A stretch of DNA of 64,000 bases from Natronoarchaeum mannanilyticum (GCF_039522665.1 NZ_BAAADV010000004.1:186001-250000), one strand, 5' to 3'; positions 26,589 through 34,849 are shown, numbered from the stretch's first letter. Numbers and translations are program-made. The notes: a model not told the origin generated them from the sequence alone.

Positions 26589-27707
26589 ATGACCCTACAG
26601 GTCGGCGTACTCGGCTACCGGTTCATGGGACAGGCCCACGCGAACGCGCTGGCTCGCTTGCCGATGTTCTTCCCGGACGCGCCCGACGTCGAGCGGGACG
26701 TTCTGATCGGCCGCGACGAGGAAGCGCTCGCGGACGCCGCCGACCAGCTCGGCTTCTCCCGGACGGCGACCGACTGGCGCGACGCCATCGACGACGTCGA
26801 CGTCTTCTACAATCTCGGCCCGAACCACGTCCACGCCGAACCGTCGATAGCGGCGCTCGAAGCGGGGACGCCCGTTTTCTGCGAGAAGCCGCTCGCGCCC
26901 ACGCTGGAGGGCGCCGAGGAGATGGCCGCCGCGGCGCGCGACGCCGACGTGCCGGCTGGCGCGGCGTTCAACTACCGCTTCGTTCCGGCGATCCGGTACG
27001 CGAAGAACCTGATCGACGACGGCGAGCTCGGCGAGATCCACCACGTCCGGGGCCGGTACCTCCAGGACTGGCTGGTCGACCCCGAGGCGCCGTGGTCGTG
27101 GCGCAACGACGAGGAGATGGCCGGCTCGGGCGCGCTGGGCGACCTCGGCTCCCACACCGTGGACCTCGCGCGCTTCCTGGTGGGCGACCAGCAAGGCGAG
27201 ATCGACCGGCTCTCGGGCCACCTCCAGACGTTCGTCGACGAGCGGCCCGTCGAGGGCGAAGACGAGACTCAACCTGTGACCGTCGACGACGCCTACTCCG
27301 CGCAGGCGGAGTTCGAGGGCGGCGCGATGGCGACCTTCGAGGCCTCGCGGTTCGCCAACGGCCACAAGAACGACCACACGATCGAGATTCAGGGCTCGAA
27401 AGGCAGCCTGAAGTTCTCGCTCGAACGCCTGAACGAGCTGGAGGTGCTCCGCGAGCACAACCGGGGCTACGAGACCGTGCTCGTCACCGACGAATCCGAT
27501 CCCTACATCGAGCACTGGTGGCCGCCGGGCCACGTCATCGGCTGGGAGCACACGTTCGTCCACGAGAACTACGAGTTCCTGACTGCGGTTGCGGAGAGCG
27601 GCGAGGCGTCGCCGAACTTCGAGGACGGGCTGGCCGCACAGCGGGTGCTCGACGCCGTCGAGCGGAGCGACCAAACCGGCGAGTGGGTCGACGTCGAGCG
27701 CGCGTGA
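26589..27707 (+). CDS. Gfo/Idh/MocA-family oxidoreductase (second copy)
   Basis: A 372-residue dehydrogenase of the same fold as the one at 23620 but a separate subfamily. N-terminal Rossmann motif GVLGYRFMGQAHANAL, EKPLAPTLEGAEEMAAAA around 98-115, and the strand GDLGSHTVDLARFLVG. Sequence identity with the first copy is modest, so they probably act on different substrates or steps. Its last eight codons lie inside the first unit of a 65-bp tandem repeat that continues beyond the stop, so the C-terminus (EWVDVERA) is the template of a duplication. Confidence 0.92.
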   Translation: MTLQVGVLGYRFMGQAHANALARLPMFFPDAPDVERDVLIGRDEEALADAADQLGFSRTATDWRDAIDDVDVFYNLGPNHVHAEPSIAALEAGTPVFCEKPLAPTLEGAEEMAAAARDADVPAGAAFNYRFVPAIRYAKNLIDDGELGEIHHVRGRYLQDWLVDPEAPWSWRNDEEMAGSGALGDLGSHTVDLARFLVGDQQGEIDRLSGHLQTFVDERPVEGEDETQPVTVDDAYSAQAEFEGGAMATFEASRFANGHKNDHTIEIQGSKGSLKFSLERLNELEVLREHNRGYETVLVTDESDPYIEHWWPPGHVIGWEHTFVHENYEFLTAVAESGEASPNFEDGLAAQRVLDAVERSDQTGEWVDVERA

Positions 27708-27868
27708 GCGCGTCTCGACGGCACCGGTCGGGGGTTTGTCGAGGCGAGTGGGTCGACGTAGAAAACGCGTAAGCGCGTCTCGACGGCACCGGTCGGGGGT
27801 TTGTCGAGGCGAGTGGGTCGACGTAGAAAACGCGTAAGCGCGTCTCGACGCCGCCGGTCGGCGGTTTG
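27681..27868 (+). repeat. 65-bp tandem repeat covering the gene end
   Basis: Three head-to-tail units of 65 bases: 27681-27745, 27746-27810 and a diverged third from 27811. Units one and two share 60 of 65 positions; units two and three share their first 40 exactly. Each starts GAGTGGGTCGACGT and contains a hairpin around ACGCGTAAGCGCGT. Unit one includes the last codons of the preceding dehydrogenase; units two and three repeat those codons (ending EWVDVENA) after the stop, followed by a GC hairpin and T-rich run (GCCGCCGGTCGGCGGTTTGTT) that looks like a terminator. Confidence 0.9.
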
Positions 27869-27887
27869 TTCGCGATTGTCCGGTCGA

Positions 27888-28109
27888 TCAGAGCTTCTCG
27901 GCGATCGTTTCGACCGCGACGACGAACCGATAGAGCAGGTACAACGTAAAGAGCGATAGCACGACGCCGATCACCCAGAACAGCGCCGCTATCGGCGCGG
28001 CGAGATGGCCGCCGAAGACGATCACGTACGCTGCGATCACTGCGAGGAGAGCGAGGATCAGTCCGGCAGCCCAGGTCGGGAGTTCGTTCCGAGCGTCGCG
28101 CGTAGCCAT
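27888..28109 (-). CDS. Small two-helix membrane protein
   Basis: A 73-residue protein with two hydrophobic helices (about 12-32 and 39-60) joined by a short loop and ending with VETIAEKL. The ATG at 28109 (MATRDARNELP) is favoured over in-frame ATGs further upstream, which lie in a spacer with an inverted repeat. No family is recognised. It sits behind the eIF2B-like gene on the same strand. Confidence 0.6.
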   Translation of the reverse strand: MATRDARNELPTWAAGLILALLAVIAAYVIVFGGHLAAPIAALFWVIGVVLSLFTLYLLYRFVVAVETIAEKL

Positions 28110-28149
28110 ACGGGACATCGGACGACGACGAGCAAAAGCACGACGGAGG

Positions 28150-28167
28150 GTCAAACGTCCGTTTGAC
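28150..28167. promoter_or_regulatory. Perfect 7-bp inverted repeat
   Basis: Arms GTCAAAC and GTTTGAC flank GTCC. On the minus strand it lies 21 bases after the eIF2B-like stop and 41 bases before the small membrane protein start. It could be a transcript-end hairpin for the first or an operator for the second. A T-rich run (CTTTTGCT, minus strand) follows, which fits either a terminator tail or a weak TATA box. Confidence 0.5.
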
Positions 28168-28187
28168 ATTCGTCCGATACGGCCGCC

Positions 28188-29039
28188 TCAGAACTCCCGG
28201 TTCTTCTCGTCGGTGACGACCGAGTCGACGAGTTCGACCGGCGTCGCGTCGTACGCCGGATTGCCGACCTCGAACCCCTCTGCCGGTTCGAGCATCACCT
28301 CGCTGGCCGGTCGGAAGTCGTTCTCGAACACGAACCCCTCCTCGACGATCTTCGTTCCGGAGCCGACGACGGTCATCGGCGTCCCGACGTTGTCGGCGGT
28401 CGCGGCGATCGGGAACGTGCCGACGCGGTTGTACAGCACGTCGTCGACGATGCAGGTCATCCCCGTCACCACCCGGTCGCACTCGTCGAGGTAGTGCCCG
28501 CAGGCGCCCTCGGTGATCAGCGTCACGTCGATCGGGTCGTAGCCCGCGAGCGTCCGCGCGGTGCGCCGACCCAGGTAGCGCGGCCGCCCTTCGGTGACGT
28601 ACACGTCGAGGTACATCCCCTCCGCGATCGCCTGCTCGATCGCTTCGAGCACCGTCGTCGAGTAGTCGTGGGTCATGATCGTCATCCCGTCTTCGAACAG
28701 CTCGACGGCGTTCGCGGCGGCCCGGCGCTTGCCCTTCTCGATCCCCTCGACGACGCCGTCGATCACCTCCTGAGTCCCGCGCTTGGCGTCCTCGATGTCG
28801 TCGAACTCCCGGGTCGTCACCGCGTCTTTCACCTCCAGCATCGCGTTCTGTAGCGACGCGTGAGAGGGGTTGGCCCGGCGGAGCGCGCTGACGTTCCGCT
28901 CGAGGTCGCGCTCGAACTCGTCGACCGTGGCGAACTCCCTGTCGAGCAGCGATTCCAGCGCCCGGGTCGCCTTGATCGCCACCGACGAGGAACTGGAGGT
29001 CTGCATCTCCTCGATCTCCTCGACAGCCTCGTTGATCAT
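28188..29039 (-). CDS. eIF-2B-family (e2b2-like) protein lacking R15P isomerase catalytic residues
   Basis: A 283-residue protein of the eIF2B-alpha/beta/delta, ribose-1,5-bisphosphate isomerase and MtnA superfamily: helical N-terminus (about 1-100) and Rossmann-like C-terminal domain. It would usually be labelled ribose-1,5-bisphosphate isomerase. However, the Thermococcus enzyme has its catalytic Cys in a THCHS motif and its Asp in a MGAD motif; the same places here read THDYS and TGMT, so both residues are gone. A regulatory or other role is therefore likely. ATG 29039 starts the conserved helix MINEAVEEIEEMQ. Confidence 0.82.
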   Translation of the reverse strand: MINEAVEEIEEMQTSSSSSVAIKATRALESLLDREFATVDEFERDLERNVSALRRANPSHASLQNAMLEVKDAVTTREFDDIEDAKRGTQEVIDGVVEGIEKGKRRAAANAVELFEDGMTIMTHDYSTTVLEAIEQAIAEGMYLDVYVTEGRPRYLGRRTARTLAGYDPIDVTLITEGACGHYLDECDRVVTGMTCIVDDVLYNRVGTFPIAATADNVGTPMTVVGSGTKIVEEGFVFENDFRPASEVMLEPAEGFEVGNPAYDATPVELVDSVVTDEKNREF

Positions 29040-29194
29040 GTCACCACAATCGCGGCAGCCGGGCAAAGTCCTTGCGGGGAGGGCAACGCTGTCGGGGAAC
29101 GGCGTCGCGTAGCTGGCGAGTGGGATCGCCACTCGCCCCCGCGGTGATGCCGCCGCCGGAACCGTCATGCGCCCGGATCCCGAACGTTCGCGCG

Positions 29195-29497
29195 ATGGTC
29201 TCGGTGAGCTACACCTGCCCCTACTGCGACGCTGTCGTCGAGATCGAGCGGGACGCCTACCTTGCAGACAAGTCCGTGACGCGCGAACCCCTGGAGGGGT
29301 ACGAGTACGCGTCGACGACGGACGACGACCGCGAGGACGCCGACGGCATCCAGTTCGTCTGCATCGGCGATCCGGACGACGAAACGGACGGCTGCGGCCG
29401 GACGTTCTATCTCAACTATATCGCCTACGAGAACGGTCGCGAGCGCGACGACGGGCCGTCGCTGGAGGACGCGCCGCGGTTCGACTTTCGGCCCTGA
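29195..29497 (+). CDS. Small zinc-ribbon haloarchaeal protein
   Basis: A 100-residue acidic protein. A CPYC knuckle (YTCPYCDAVVEIERD) near the N-terminus and a second pair split between FVCIGDPDDE and DGCGRTF give four cysteines for one zinc. The rest is Asp/Glu/Tyr-rich without other motifs. ATG 29195 (MVSVSYTCPYC) is chosen because the upstream in-frame stretch lies in the promoter area of the leftward eIF2B-like gene and has no family look. Confidence 0.65.
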   Translation: MVSVSYTCPYCDAVVEIERDAYLADKSVTREPLEGYEYASTTDDDREDADGIQFVCIGDPDDETDGCGRTFYLNYIAYENGRERDDGPSLEDAPRFDFRP

Positions 29498-29536
29498 GCG
29501 ATCGCGGCGAGTCGCTGCGGCGTCGAACGCGGGTCT

Positions 29537-29770
29537 TCATTTCCCGTCGTCGACGATACTGTCTTCGCGGTCGGCTTCGAGCGTTTCCACGCGCCGCTCC
29601 AGATCCTGGATCCGGCGCTCTGCCTTCTGTACGGCGTTCCAGAACACGCCGAGCACGACGAGTAACACTCCACCGAGCAGCAGTCCGGCGGCCCCGGACA
29701 GGAGAAACAGCAGTATGCCGACCGGGAGCACGAGAAGCGAAGCGAGGACGTAGATTCCGTCGACGCTCAT
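29537..29770 (-). CDS. Two-helix membrane protein with coiled-coil tail
   Basis: A 77-residue protein with two tandem hydrophobic helices (about 6-22 and 26-45) and a C-terminal coiled coil (about 48-72, KAERRIQDLERRVETLEADRE) whose leucines and valines fall at heptad positions. It probably makes an oligomer at the membrane. No family is recognised. It lies downstream of glyA on the same strand, with 83 bases between. Confidence 0.6.
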   Translation of the reverse strand: MSVDGIYVLASLLVLPVGILLFLLSGAAGLLLGGVLLVVLGVFWNAVQKAERRIQDLERRVETLEADREDSIVDDGK

Positions 29771-29853
29771 CGAGCGATGCTGTAGAACAAGCGACACTAA
29801 AGGTTGCGATCCGGGTTCCGCTTTCGGATCGCGGTTCCGCGAGCGACCGGTGC

Positions 29854-31110
29854 TTACTCGTACAGCGGGTGCTCGGCCGCGAGCCGGTCGATCTCGGCTT
29901 CGACGTCGTCCCGAACTTCCTCGAAGTTGTCCTCGGCGACGGCGTCGACGACCCGCGCGATGAGGTCGCCGACGGTGCGCGTGGCCTCCTCGTCGAAGCC
30001 GCGCGTCGTCAGCGGCGGCGTGCCGGCGCGGATGCCGCTCGGGTTGAACGAGCTGCGAGTCTCGCCGGGCACCGTGTTGGCGTTCAGGACGATGCCGACT
30101 TCTTCGAGGGCCTCCTCGGCGTCGTTACCGGTGACGTCCGGGTGGGACTCGCGGAGGTCGACGAGCACGAGGTGGTTGTCGGTACCCTCGGAGACGAGGC
30201 TGAAGCCGTGGTCGGCGAGCGTCTCGCCGAGCGCCTTCGCGTTGTCGATCGTCTGCTGGGCGTACTCCTCGAACTCGGGATCGAGCGCCTCCTCGAAGCC
30301 GACCGCCTTGCCGGCGATGTTGTGCATGAGGGGGCCGCCCTGCGCGCCGGGGAACACGGCCGCGTCGACGTCGTCGGCGTACTCCTCGTCGCAGATGATG
30401 ATGCCGCCGCGGCCCGCGCGGATCGTCTTGTGGGTCGAGCCGGTGACGAAGTCGGCGACGCCGACCGGCGAGGGGTGGACGCCCGCCGCGACCAGACCCG
30501 TGATGTGGGCCATGTCCGCGAGGTGGTACGCGTCGGCGGCGTCGGCGGCCTCCTGGATCTTCTCCCACTCGACCGTGCGGGGGTACGCCGAGTAGCCCGA
30601 GACGACGATGTCGGGATCGAACTCTTCGGCCTGGGCCTTGACCTCTTCGTAGTCGATGTAGCCCGTCTCCGGGTCGACCTCGTACTGCTCGACCTCGAAC
30701 AGTTGGCCCGTGAAGTTCGCGGGGTGGCCGTGGGAGAGGTGGCCGCCGTGGGTCAGGTCCAGCGAGAGGATCTTGTCGCCGGGGTCGAGCACCGCCAGGT
30801 AGACGCCCATGTTGGCCTGCGTGCCCGAGTGGGGCTGTACGTTGACGTGGTCGCCGCCCCAGAGTTCCTTCGCGCGCTCGATGGCCAGGTTCTCGACCTC
30901 GTCGGCGTACTCGCAGCCCGCGTAGTAGCGGGCGCCGGGGTAGCCCTCGGCGTACACGTTCGTGAGCGCCGAGCTCTGGGCTTCGAGAACCGCATCGCTC
31001 GCGTGGTTCTCGCTGGCGATCATCTGGAGAGTGCTTCGCTGGCGCTCTACCTCGCCGCTCAGGGCGTCGGCGATCTCGGGATCGACCTCCCTGACGGTGT
31101 CGTACTTCAT
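29854..31110 (-). CDS. glyA: Serine hydroxymethyltransferase
   Basis: A 418-residue PLP enzyme that moves the serine hydroxymethyl group to a tetrahydropterin, making glycine. The PLP lysine lies in VTGSTHKTIRAGRGG (Lys near 227), the substrate loop in HSGTQANMGVYLAVL and LTHGGHLSHGH, and the Asp/His pair in LADMAHITGLVAAGVHPSP. Length and motif order match archaeal SHMT. ATG 31110 is chosen because a TATA box sits at the expected distance. The one-carbon partner FolD is encoded 13 kb away (44407-45300). Confidence 0.96.
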   Translation of the reverse strand: MKYDTVREVDPEIADALSGEVERQRSTLQMIASENHASDAVLEAQSSALTNVYAEGYPGARYYAGCEYADEVENLAIERAKELWGGDHVNVQPHSGTQANMGVYLAVLDPGDKILSLDLTHGGHLSHGHPANFTGQLFEVEQYEVDPETGYIDYEEVKAQAEEFDPDIVVSGYSAYPRTVEWEKIQEAADAADAYHLADMAHITGLVAAGVHPSPVGVADFVTGSTHKTIRAGRGGIIICDEEYADDVDAAVFPGAQGGPLMHNIAGKAVGFEEALDPEFEEYAQQTIDNAKALGETLADHGFSLVSEGTDNHLVLVDLRESHPDVTGNDAEEALEEVGIVLNANTVPGETRSSFNPSGIRAGTPPLTTRGFDEEATRTVGDLIARVVDAVAEDNFEEVRDDVEAEIDRLAAEHPLYE

Positions 31111-31129
31111 GTTCGTACGTCGGGGGGCG

Positions 31130-31145
31130 GTCGCGTATAATTGTA
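31130..31145 (-). promoter_or_regulatory. glyA promoter TATA box
   Basis: On the minus strand the sequence AATTATACG (31135-31141 core) is 25-31 bases before the glyA ATG at 31110, the spacing of a leaderless archaeal transcript. Surrounding DNA is GC-rich, so the AT core stands out. Confidence 0.6.
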
Positions 31146-31352
31146 CCCTTTCGCCGATTTTCGGGTGTGATCCTGTAGCATCGTTCGACCGTTCGATCGG
31201 GCGCAGCGGGCGGCACCGACGACGATCGTGCAGAAACAAACACGCCGACCGACCGACGCCGAACGCTCGAACGGGCGGAATCGGGCGGAACGACGGGCGA
31301 AGTCGTCCCAGTCGATAAAGATAACTGCCACTAGCGTTTTCGTTCGACTCGA

Positions 31353-33428
31353 ATGATCGAGTGGGAGGTGACGGAGGACGGGCTCCGTGTCCTCGACGCC
31401 GACAGCGCCGAGATGGGCGTCGAGAGCCCGGGCCTCGATCTCGCACGGAGCGAGGCCGACCTCCCCCGACCGGTCGACGCGACGCTGGTCTGTTCGACCT
31501 CGGAGTTCACCTTCCCCTCGGCGGTCGTGTACGCGACGCCGCTTTCCGGCGGACGGACCCGCGAGCTCGGTCCAAAGACCGACCCGATCGCGCTCCCCGA
31601 CGACGAGTACGTGATCGACGTCGACGCCGAGATCAAGACCTACCTCAGGGTCGACGGCGAGTGCTCGATCCGCAGATCGGAGACGTACGATCGAACGGTC
31701 GTCTCGTTCCCCGAGCGCACGGACGTCGCCGTCGGGTTTCGGAGCCGCAGCGAGGCGCCGACCCACTCGATGACCGTCCCGCCGACGCCGGAGGGCGTCG
31801 CGACGGCGCTCTCGCATCTCCACGCCTCGCATCGGACGACCGGCGTCGACCGCTCGTACCCCTCGCTCCGGGGCCATCCGCCCCGCCTCGAGGCCGGCGA
31901 AGCGATCGACGTGCCCGACGCCGTCGTCGCCGCGACGCAGTCGACGGGGATCGAGATCGTCGCGCCCGACGATCTGGCCTCGCTGTACGTGCTCGCGCCG
32001 CTCGCGTACTACCTGCAGGCGTCGGTCGACGTCGCCGATCGCCCGCGGCCGGTCCTCCGGTTGCCGTCGCTCGACGCCGAGTGGGAGCTGTCGGGGCTGC
32101 CCGACCTCGAACGCGAGGTGACGCGGCTGCTCCGGCAGGTGTTCTTTCTCGACTGCCTGGTGCGAAACGCCGGGCCCTACGGGACGGAGCTCGCCGAGGC
32201 GAGCCTGCTCGACACGCTCGGGCTGGACGCCGGCGCGCTGTACGACGCCGAGCCGGCCGAGCGCCTCGGGACGTACATGACGGTCGCCCACGACGCGATC
32301 CAGCACCGGCTGCCCGACTGGCACCTAGCGACGTACGTCGAGCCGACGCCCGAACACCTCTCGACGCTCCCGCACCTGCTGGATCGGCTCAGCCTGCTCT
32401 ACGAGCCCCGAACCTCGGAGCTGGAGGGCAGCGAACTCGTGGAGCGATCGCTCGACGACTTCTACCGCGGCTCGGTCGCCGGCGAGCGCGGCGTCGGGCA
32501 GGTGGCGTCGGTCGACATCCTCAAGCCGGAACTCCGCGAGGGCCGCATCCACGGCTGGCTCGCGGAGGGGACGCCGATCGACGTGTTCAAATCGACGCCC
32601 GCAGCCTACGAGAATCGCCTCGACTACCTCGAACGCGGCGGGGACGGCATCGACATCGCCGTCGTGCTCAACGACGAGGAGATGTCCGACGAGCACGTCG
32701 ACGTCGCCGAGATCTACCGGCGGCGCGGCGAGGACCTCTCGATCGACGTCACCGTCGAGGAGCAGCTCTCGACGGACGGGCTGGCCCGACTGTTCGAGAC
32801 GCCGCACGACTTCGTCCACTACATCGGCCACTGCGAGAAAAGTGGGCTGCGCTGTCCCGACGGCTATCTGTCGGCGTCCAGCCTGGAGGCCTGTCGCGCA
32901 CAGACGTTCTTCCTGAACGCCTGCGGATCCTACTACGAGGGCCTGGAACTGGTCGAGCGGGGCAGCGTCGCGGGCGCGATCACGTTCTCGCAGGTGCTCA
33001 ACGAGCACGCCGTCAAGGTCGGCTCGACGTTCGCCCGCCTCCTGGTCCACGGGTTCGGCATCGAACGGGCGCTCCAGCTCGCTCGGCGGCGCATCATGAT
33101 GGGCAAGGACTACGCGGTCGTCGGCGACGGCACCCACTCGCTCGCACAGAGCGAGAACCGGCTCCCCGCGACCGCCGAACTCGAACGCGTCGAGGGCGAC
33201 GGATTCCTGCTGTCGTACGACCAGTTTTCCTCGCGTCACGTCGGCGGGTTCTACCAGCCGTTCATAGAGGACAACGAGTACTCCTACCTCTGTGGCACCG
33301 AGTCCGAGCACGCCCTTTCGCGCGACGAGTTGCTCGCGTACCTCGATCGAGCGGAGATGCCGGTCATCTTCGACGGCGACGTGTACTGGTCCGCCGACCT
33401 CCGACCCGTCATCGAGGGAAGGAGTTGA
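31353..33428 (+). CDS. CHAT-domain (caspase-like) protein
   Basis: A 691-residue protein whose C-terminal third carries the CHAT/caspase-like dyad: His493 in VHYIGHCEK and Cys524 in FFLNACGSYYEG, separated by 31 residues as in clan CD proteases. Downstream, GSVAGAITFSQVLNEHAVKVG and a helix ending RRRIMMGKD match the CHAT core. The N-terminal half (1-400) has beta-rich and helical stretches with no known domain that I can name. There is no signal peptide or membrane helix, so it acts in the cytoplasm. It is divergent from glyA and starts at ATG 31353 within a small inverted repeat. The substrate and any effector are unknown. Confidence 0.82.
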   Translation: MIEWEVTEDGLRVLDADSAEMGVESPGLDLARSEADLPRPVDATLVCSTSEFTFPSAVVYATPLSGGRTRELGPKTDPIALPDDEYVIDVDAEIKTYLRVDGECSIRRSETYDRTVVSFPERTDVAVGFRSRSEAPTHSMTVPPTPEGVATALSHLHASHRTTGVDRSYPSLRGHPPRLEAGEAIDVPDAVVAATQSTGIEIVAPDDLASLYVLAPLAYYLQASVDVADRPRPVLRLPSLDAEWELSGLPDLEREVTRLLRQVFFLDCLVRNAGPYGTELAEASLLDTLGLDAGALYDAEPAERLGTYMTVAHDAIQHRLPDWHLATYVEPTPEHLSTLPHLLDRLSLLYEPRTSELEGSELVERSLDDFYRGSVAGERGVGQVASVDILKPELREGRIHGWLAEGTPIDVFKSTPAAYENRLDYLERGGDGIDIAVVLNDEEMSDEHVDVAEIYRRRGEDLSIDVTVEEQLSTDGLARLFETPHDFVHYIGHCEKSGLRCPDGYLSASSLEACRAQTFFLNACGSYYEGLELVERGSVAGAITFSQVLNEHAVKVGSTFARLLVHGFGIERALQLARRRIMMGKDYAVVGDGTHSLAQSENRLPATAELERVEGDGFLLSYDQFSSRHVGGFYQPFIEDNEYSYLCGTESEHALSRDELLAYLDRAEMPVIFDGDVYWSADLRPVIEGRS

Positions 33429-33486
33429 GTCCGACCCTGCGGCCGCTTCCGGCAGCTTCAAACGCCTCGGGCGGCAACGTCGATCC

Positions 33487-33879
33487 ATGAGCATCGAGAC
33501 CGACGCCGGCACGATCGAGCAGGACGTCGAGACGCTCGGCCGCCAGCTCGGCGAGGCGATCGAGCAGCTCCCCGAGTACCGCGAACTGCAGGAAGCCAAG
33601 GCCGCCGTCGAGGAATCCGAGAACGCCCAGGAGCGCATCGACGAGTTCGAGCAGCTCCGCCAGGAGTTCATGCTGGCCCGTCAGACAGGCGACGCCTCTC
33701 AGGAGGACCTGCGAGAGCTCCAGGAAGCCCAGAGCGAACTCCACGAGATTCCCGTGATGGCCGAGTATCTGGAAGCCCAGAACCGGCTCGACGCTCGCCT
33801 GGAGGCGATCAACGACGCTATCTCCGAACCGCTCGACATCGACTTCGGCGAGGAAGCGGGCGGTTGCTGCGAAGACTAG
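33487..33879 (+). CDS. YlbF/YmcA-family protein
   Basis: A 130-residue helical protein of the Com_YlbF family: three long helices with the pattern LGEAIEQLPEYRELQEAKAA and AQERIDEFEQLRQEFMLAR. In Bacillus the YlbF-YmcA-YaaT complex steers RNase Y; archaea have single YlbF proteins of unknown role. The C-terminus ends GGCCED, a vicinal cysteine pair that could bind metal, as Fe-S cysteines occur in the Bacillus complex. It follows the CHAT gene by 58 bases on the same strand. Confidence 0.85.
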   Translation: MSIETDAGTIEQDVETLGRQLGEAIEQLPEYRELQEAKAAVEESENAQERIDEFEQLRQEFMLARQTGDASQEDLRELQEAQSELHEIPVMAEYLEAQNRLDARLEAINDAISEPLDIDFGEEAGGCCED

Positions 33880-33934
33880 ACGCTCCTCTATCGTTCCGTC
33901 CGGCACGCCCGGACCGAGAGCACAACACTTAGGC

Positions 33935-33948
33935 TGCGACTGGTCGCA
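33935..33948. promoter_or_regulatory. Inverted repeat before the UlaG-like gene
   Basis: TGCGAC-TG-GTCGCA is a perfect 6-bp inverted repeat centred 17 bases before the ATG at 33959. It lies between a possible TATA element (AACACTTAGG, 33924-33933) and the start codon, where a repressor would block initiation. A chance palindrome cannot be excluded in such GC-rich DNA. Confidence 0.35.
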
Positions 33949-33958
33949 TCGTTCGAGT

Positions 33959-34795
33959 ATGCAGATCGAAAGCGACTGGGGCGACTGGCTGCCCCGCGAG
34001 ATCGAGGCGGCCGATCCGGACGGCATCGCAGTCTGGTATCTCGGCTGCAACGGCTTCGCCGTGAAGGCCGGCGACGGAACGACGCTCTTTATCGACCCCT
34101 ACGTCGGACTGGGCGACCCGCCGCGGACGGTGCGGATGATCCCCGTCCCGTTCGACCCCGAGGACGTCGCGGACGCCGACGCCGTGCTGGCGACCCACGA
34201 GCACACCGACCACGTGCACGGCCCGAGCCAGGCGCCGATCCTCGAATCGACCGGGGCCTCCCTGTACGCGCCCGACGACAGCCTCGACGTCGCGCTCGAC
34301 GACGAGGACTGGCAGGCCGACTACGACATCGACGACGACCAGTTCGTCGAGGTCGCGGAAGGCGACGAGTTCGAGGTGGGCGACGTCTCGATCAGCGTCG
34401 AGGTCGCCCAGGACGCCGACGCGACCCACCCGGTGAGCTACGTGATCGAGTACGAGGGATCGACGTTCTTCCACGGCGGCGACACCAAGCCCAGCGACGA
34501 GTTCGAGCGCGTCGGCGACGAGTACGACATCGACCTCGGCGTGCTGGCGTTCGGCACGGTCGGCAACGTCCCGGACAAGGAGACCGGCGATCCCGTCCGC
34601 ACGAAGTGGTACAACGACGAGAACCAGGCCATCGAGGCCGCCAGCGACCTGCAGTTCGATCGGTTCCTCCCGAGCCACTGGGACATGTGGAAGGGGCTGA
34701 CCGCCGACCCGAAGGTGCTTCACCACCACGCGAAGAGCTTCGAGCACCCCGGCGCGCTGGAGATCGTCGAGATCGGCGATCGAGTCGACCTGTAG
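33959..34795 (+). CDS. UlaG-like metallo-beta-lactamase-fold hydrolase
   Basis: A 278-residue MBL-fold hydrolase. The zinc motif HEHTDHVHG (about 79-87) is intact, with further ligands in FHGGDTKPSDE and the late SHWDMWKG His. The long DADAVLATHEHTDHV strand and the overall pattern are closest to L-ascorbate-6-phosphate lactonase UlaG and the UPF0173 group. Reaction on a sugar lactone or phosphodiester is plausible. It is preceded by a possible operator and reads alone. Confidence 0.85.
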   Translation: MQIESDWGDWLPREIEAADPDGIAVWYLGCNGFAVKAGDGTTLFIDPYVGLGDPPRTVRMIPVPFDPEDVADADAVLATHEHTDHVHGPSQAPILESTGASLYAPDDSLDVALDDEDWQADYDIDDDQFVEVAEGDEFEVGDVSISVEVAQDADATHPVSYVIEYEGSTFFHGGDTKPSDEFERVGDEYDIDLGVLAFGTVGNVPDKETGDPVRTKWYNDENQAIEAASDLQFDRFLPSHWDMWKGLTADPKVLHHHAKSFEHPGALEIVEIGDRVDL

Positions 34796-34849
34796 GGTTT
34801 CGGTCGATCGCCGACGCGTGCGGTCGTGCCCGACGCGCGACTTTGACGA

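Noticed and set aside
29167-31140. A 657-codon open frame on the plus strand across glyA
   Set aside because: It is antisense to a clear serine hydroxymethyltransferase; Arg/Val/Asp-rich composition is the usual shadow of high-GC coding DNA.
31347-31362. Inverted repeat ACTCGA/TCGAGT around the CHAT start codon
   Set aside because: Only 6-bp arms with common tetramers; kept as a remark in the gene entry but not as a regulatory site.
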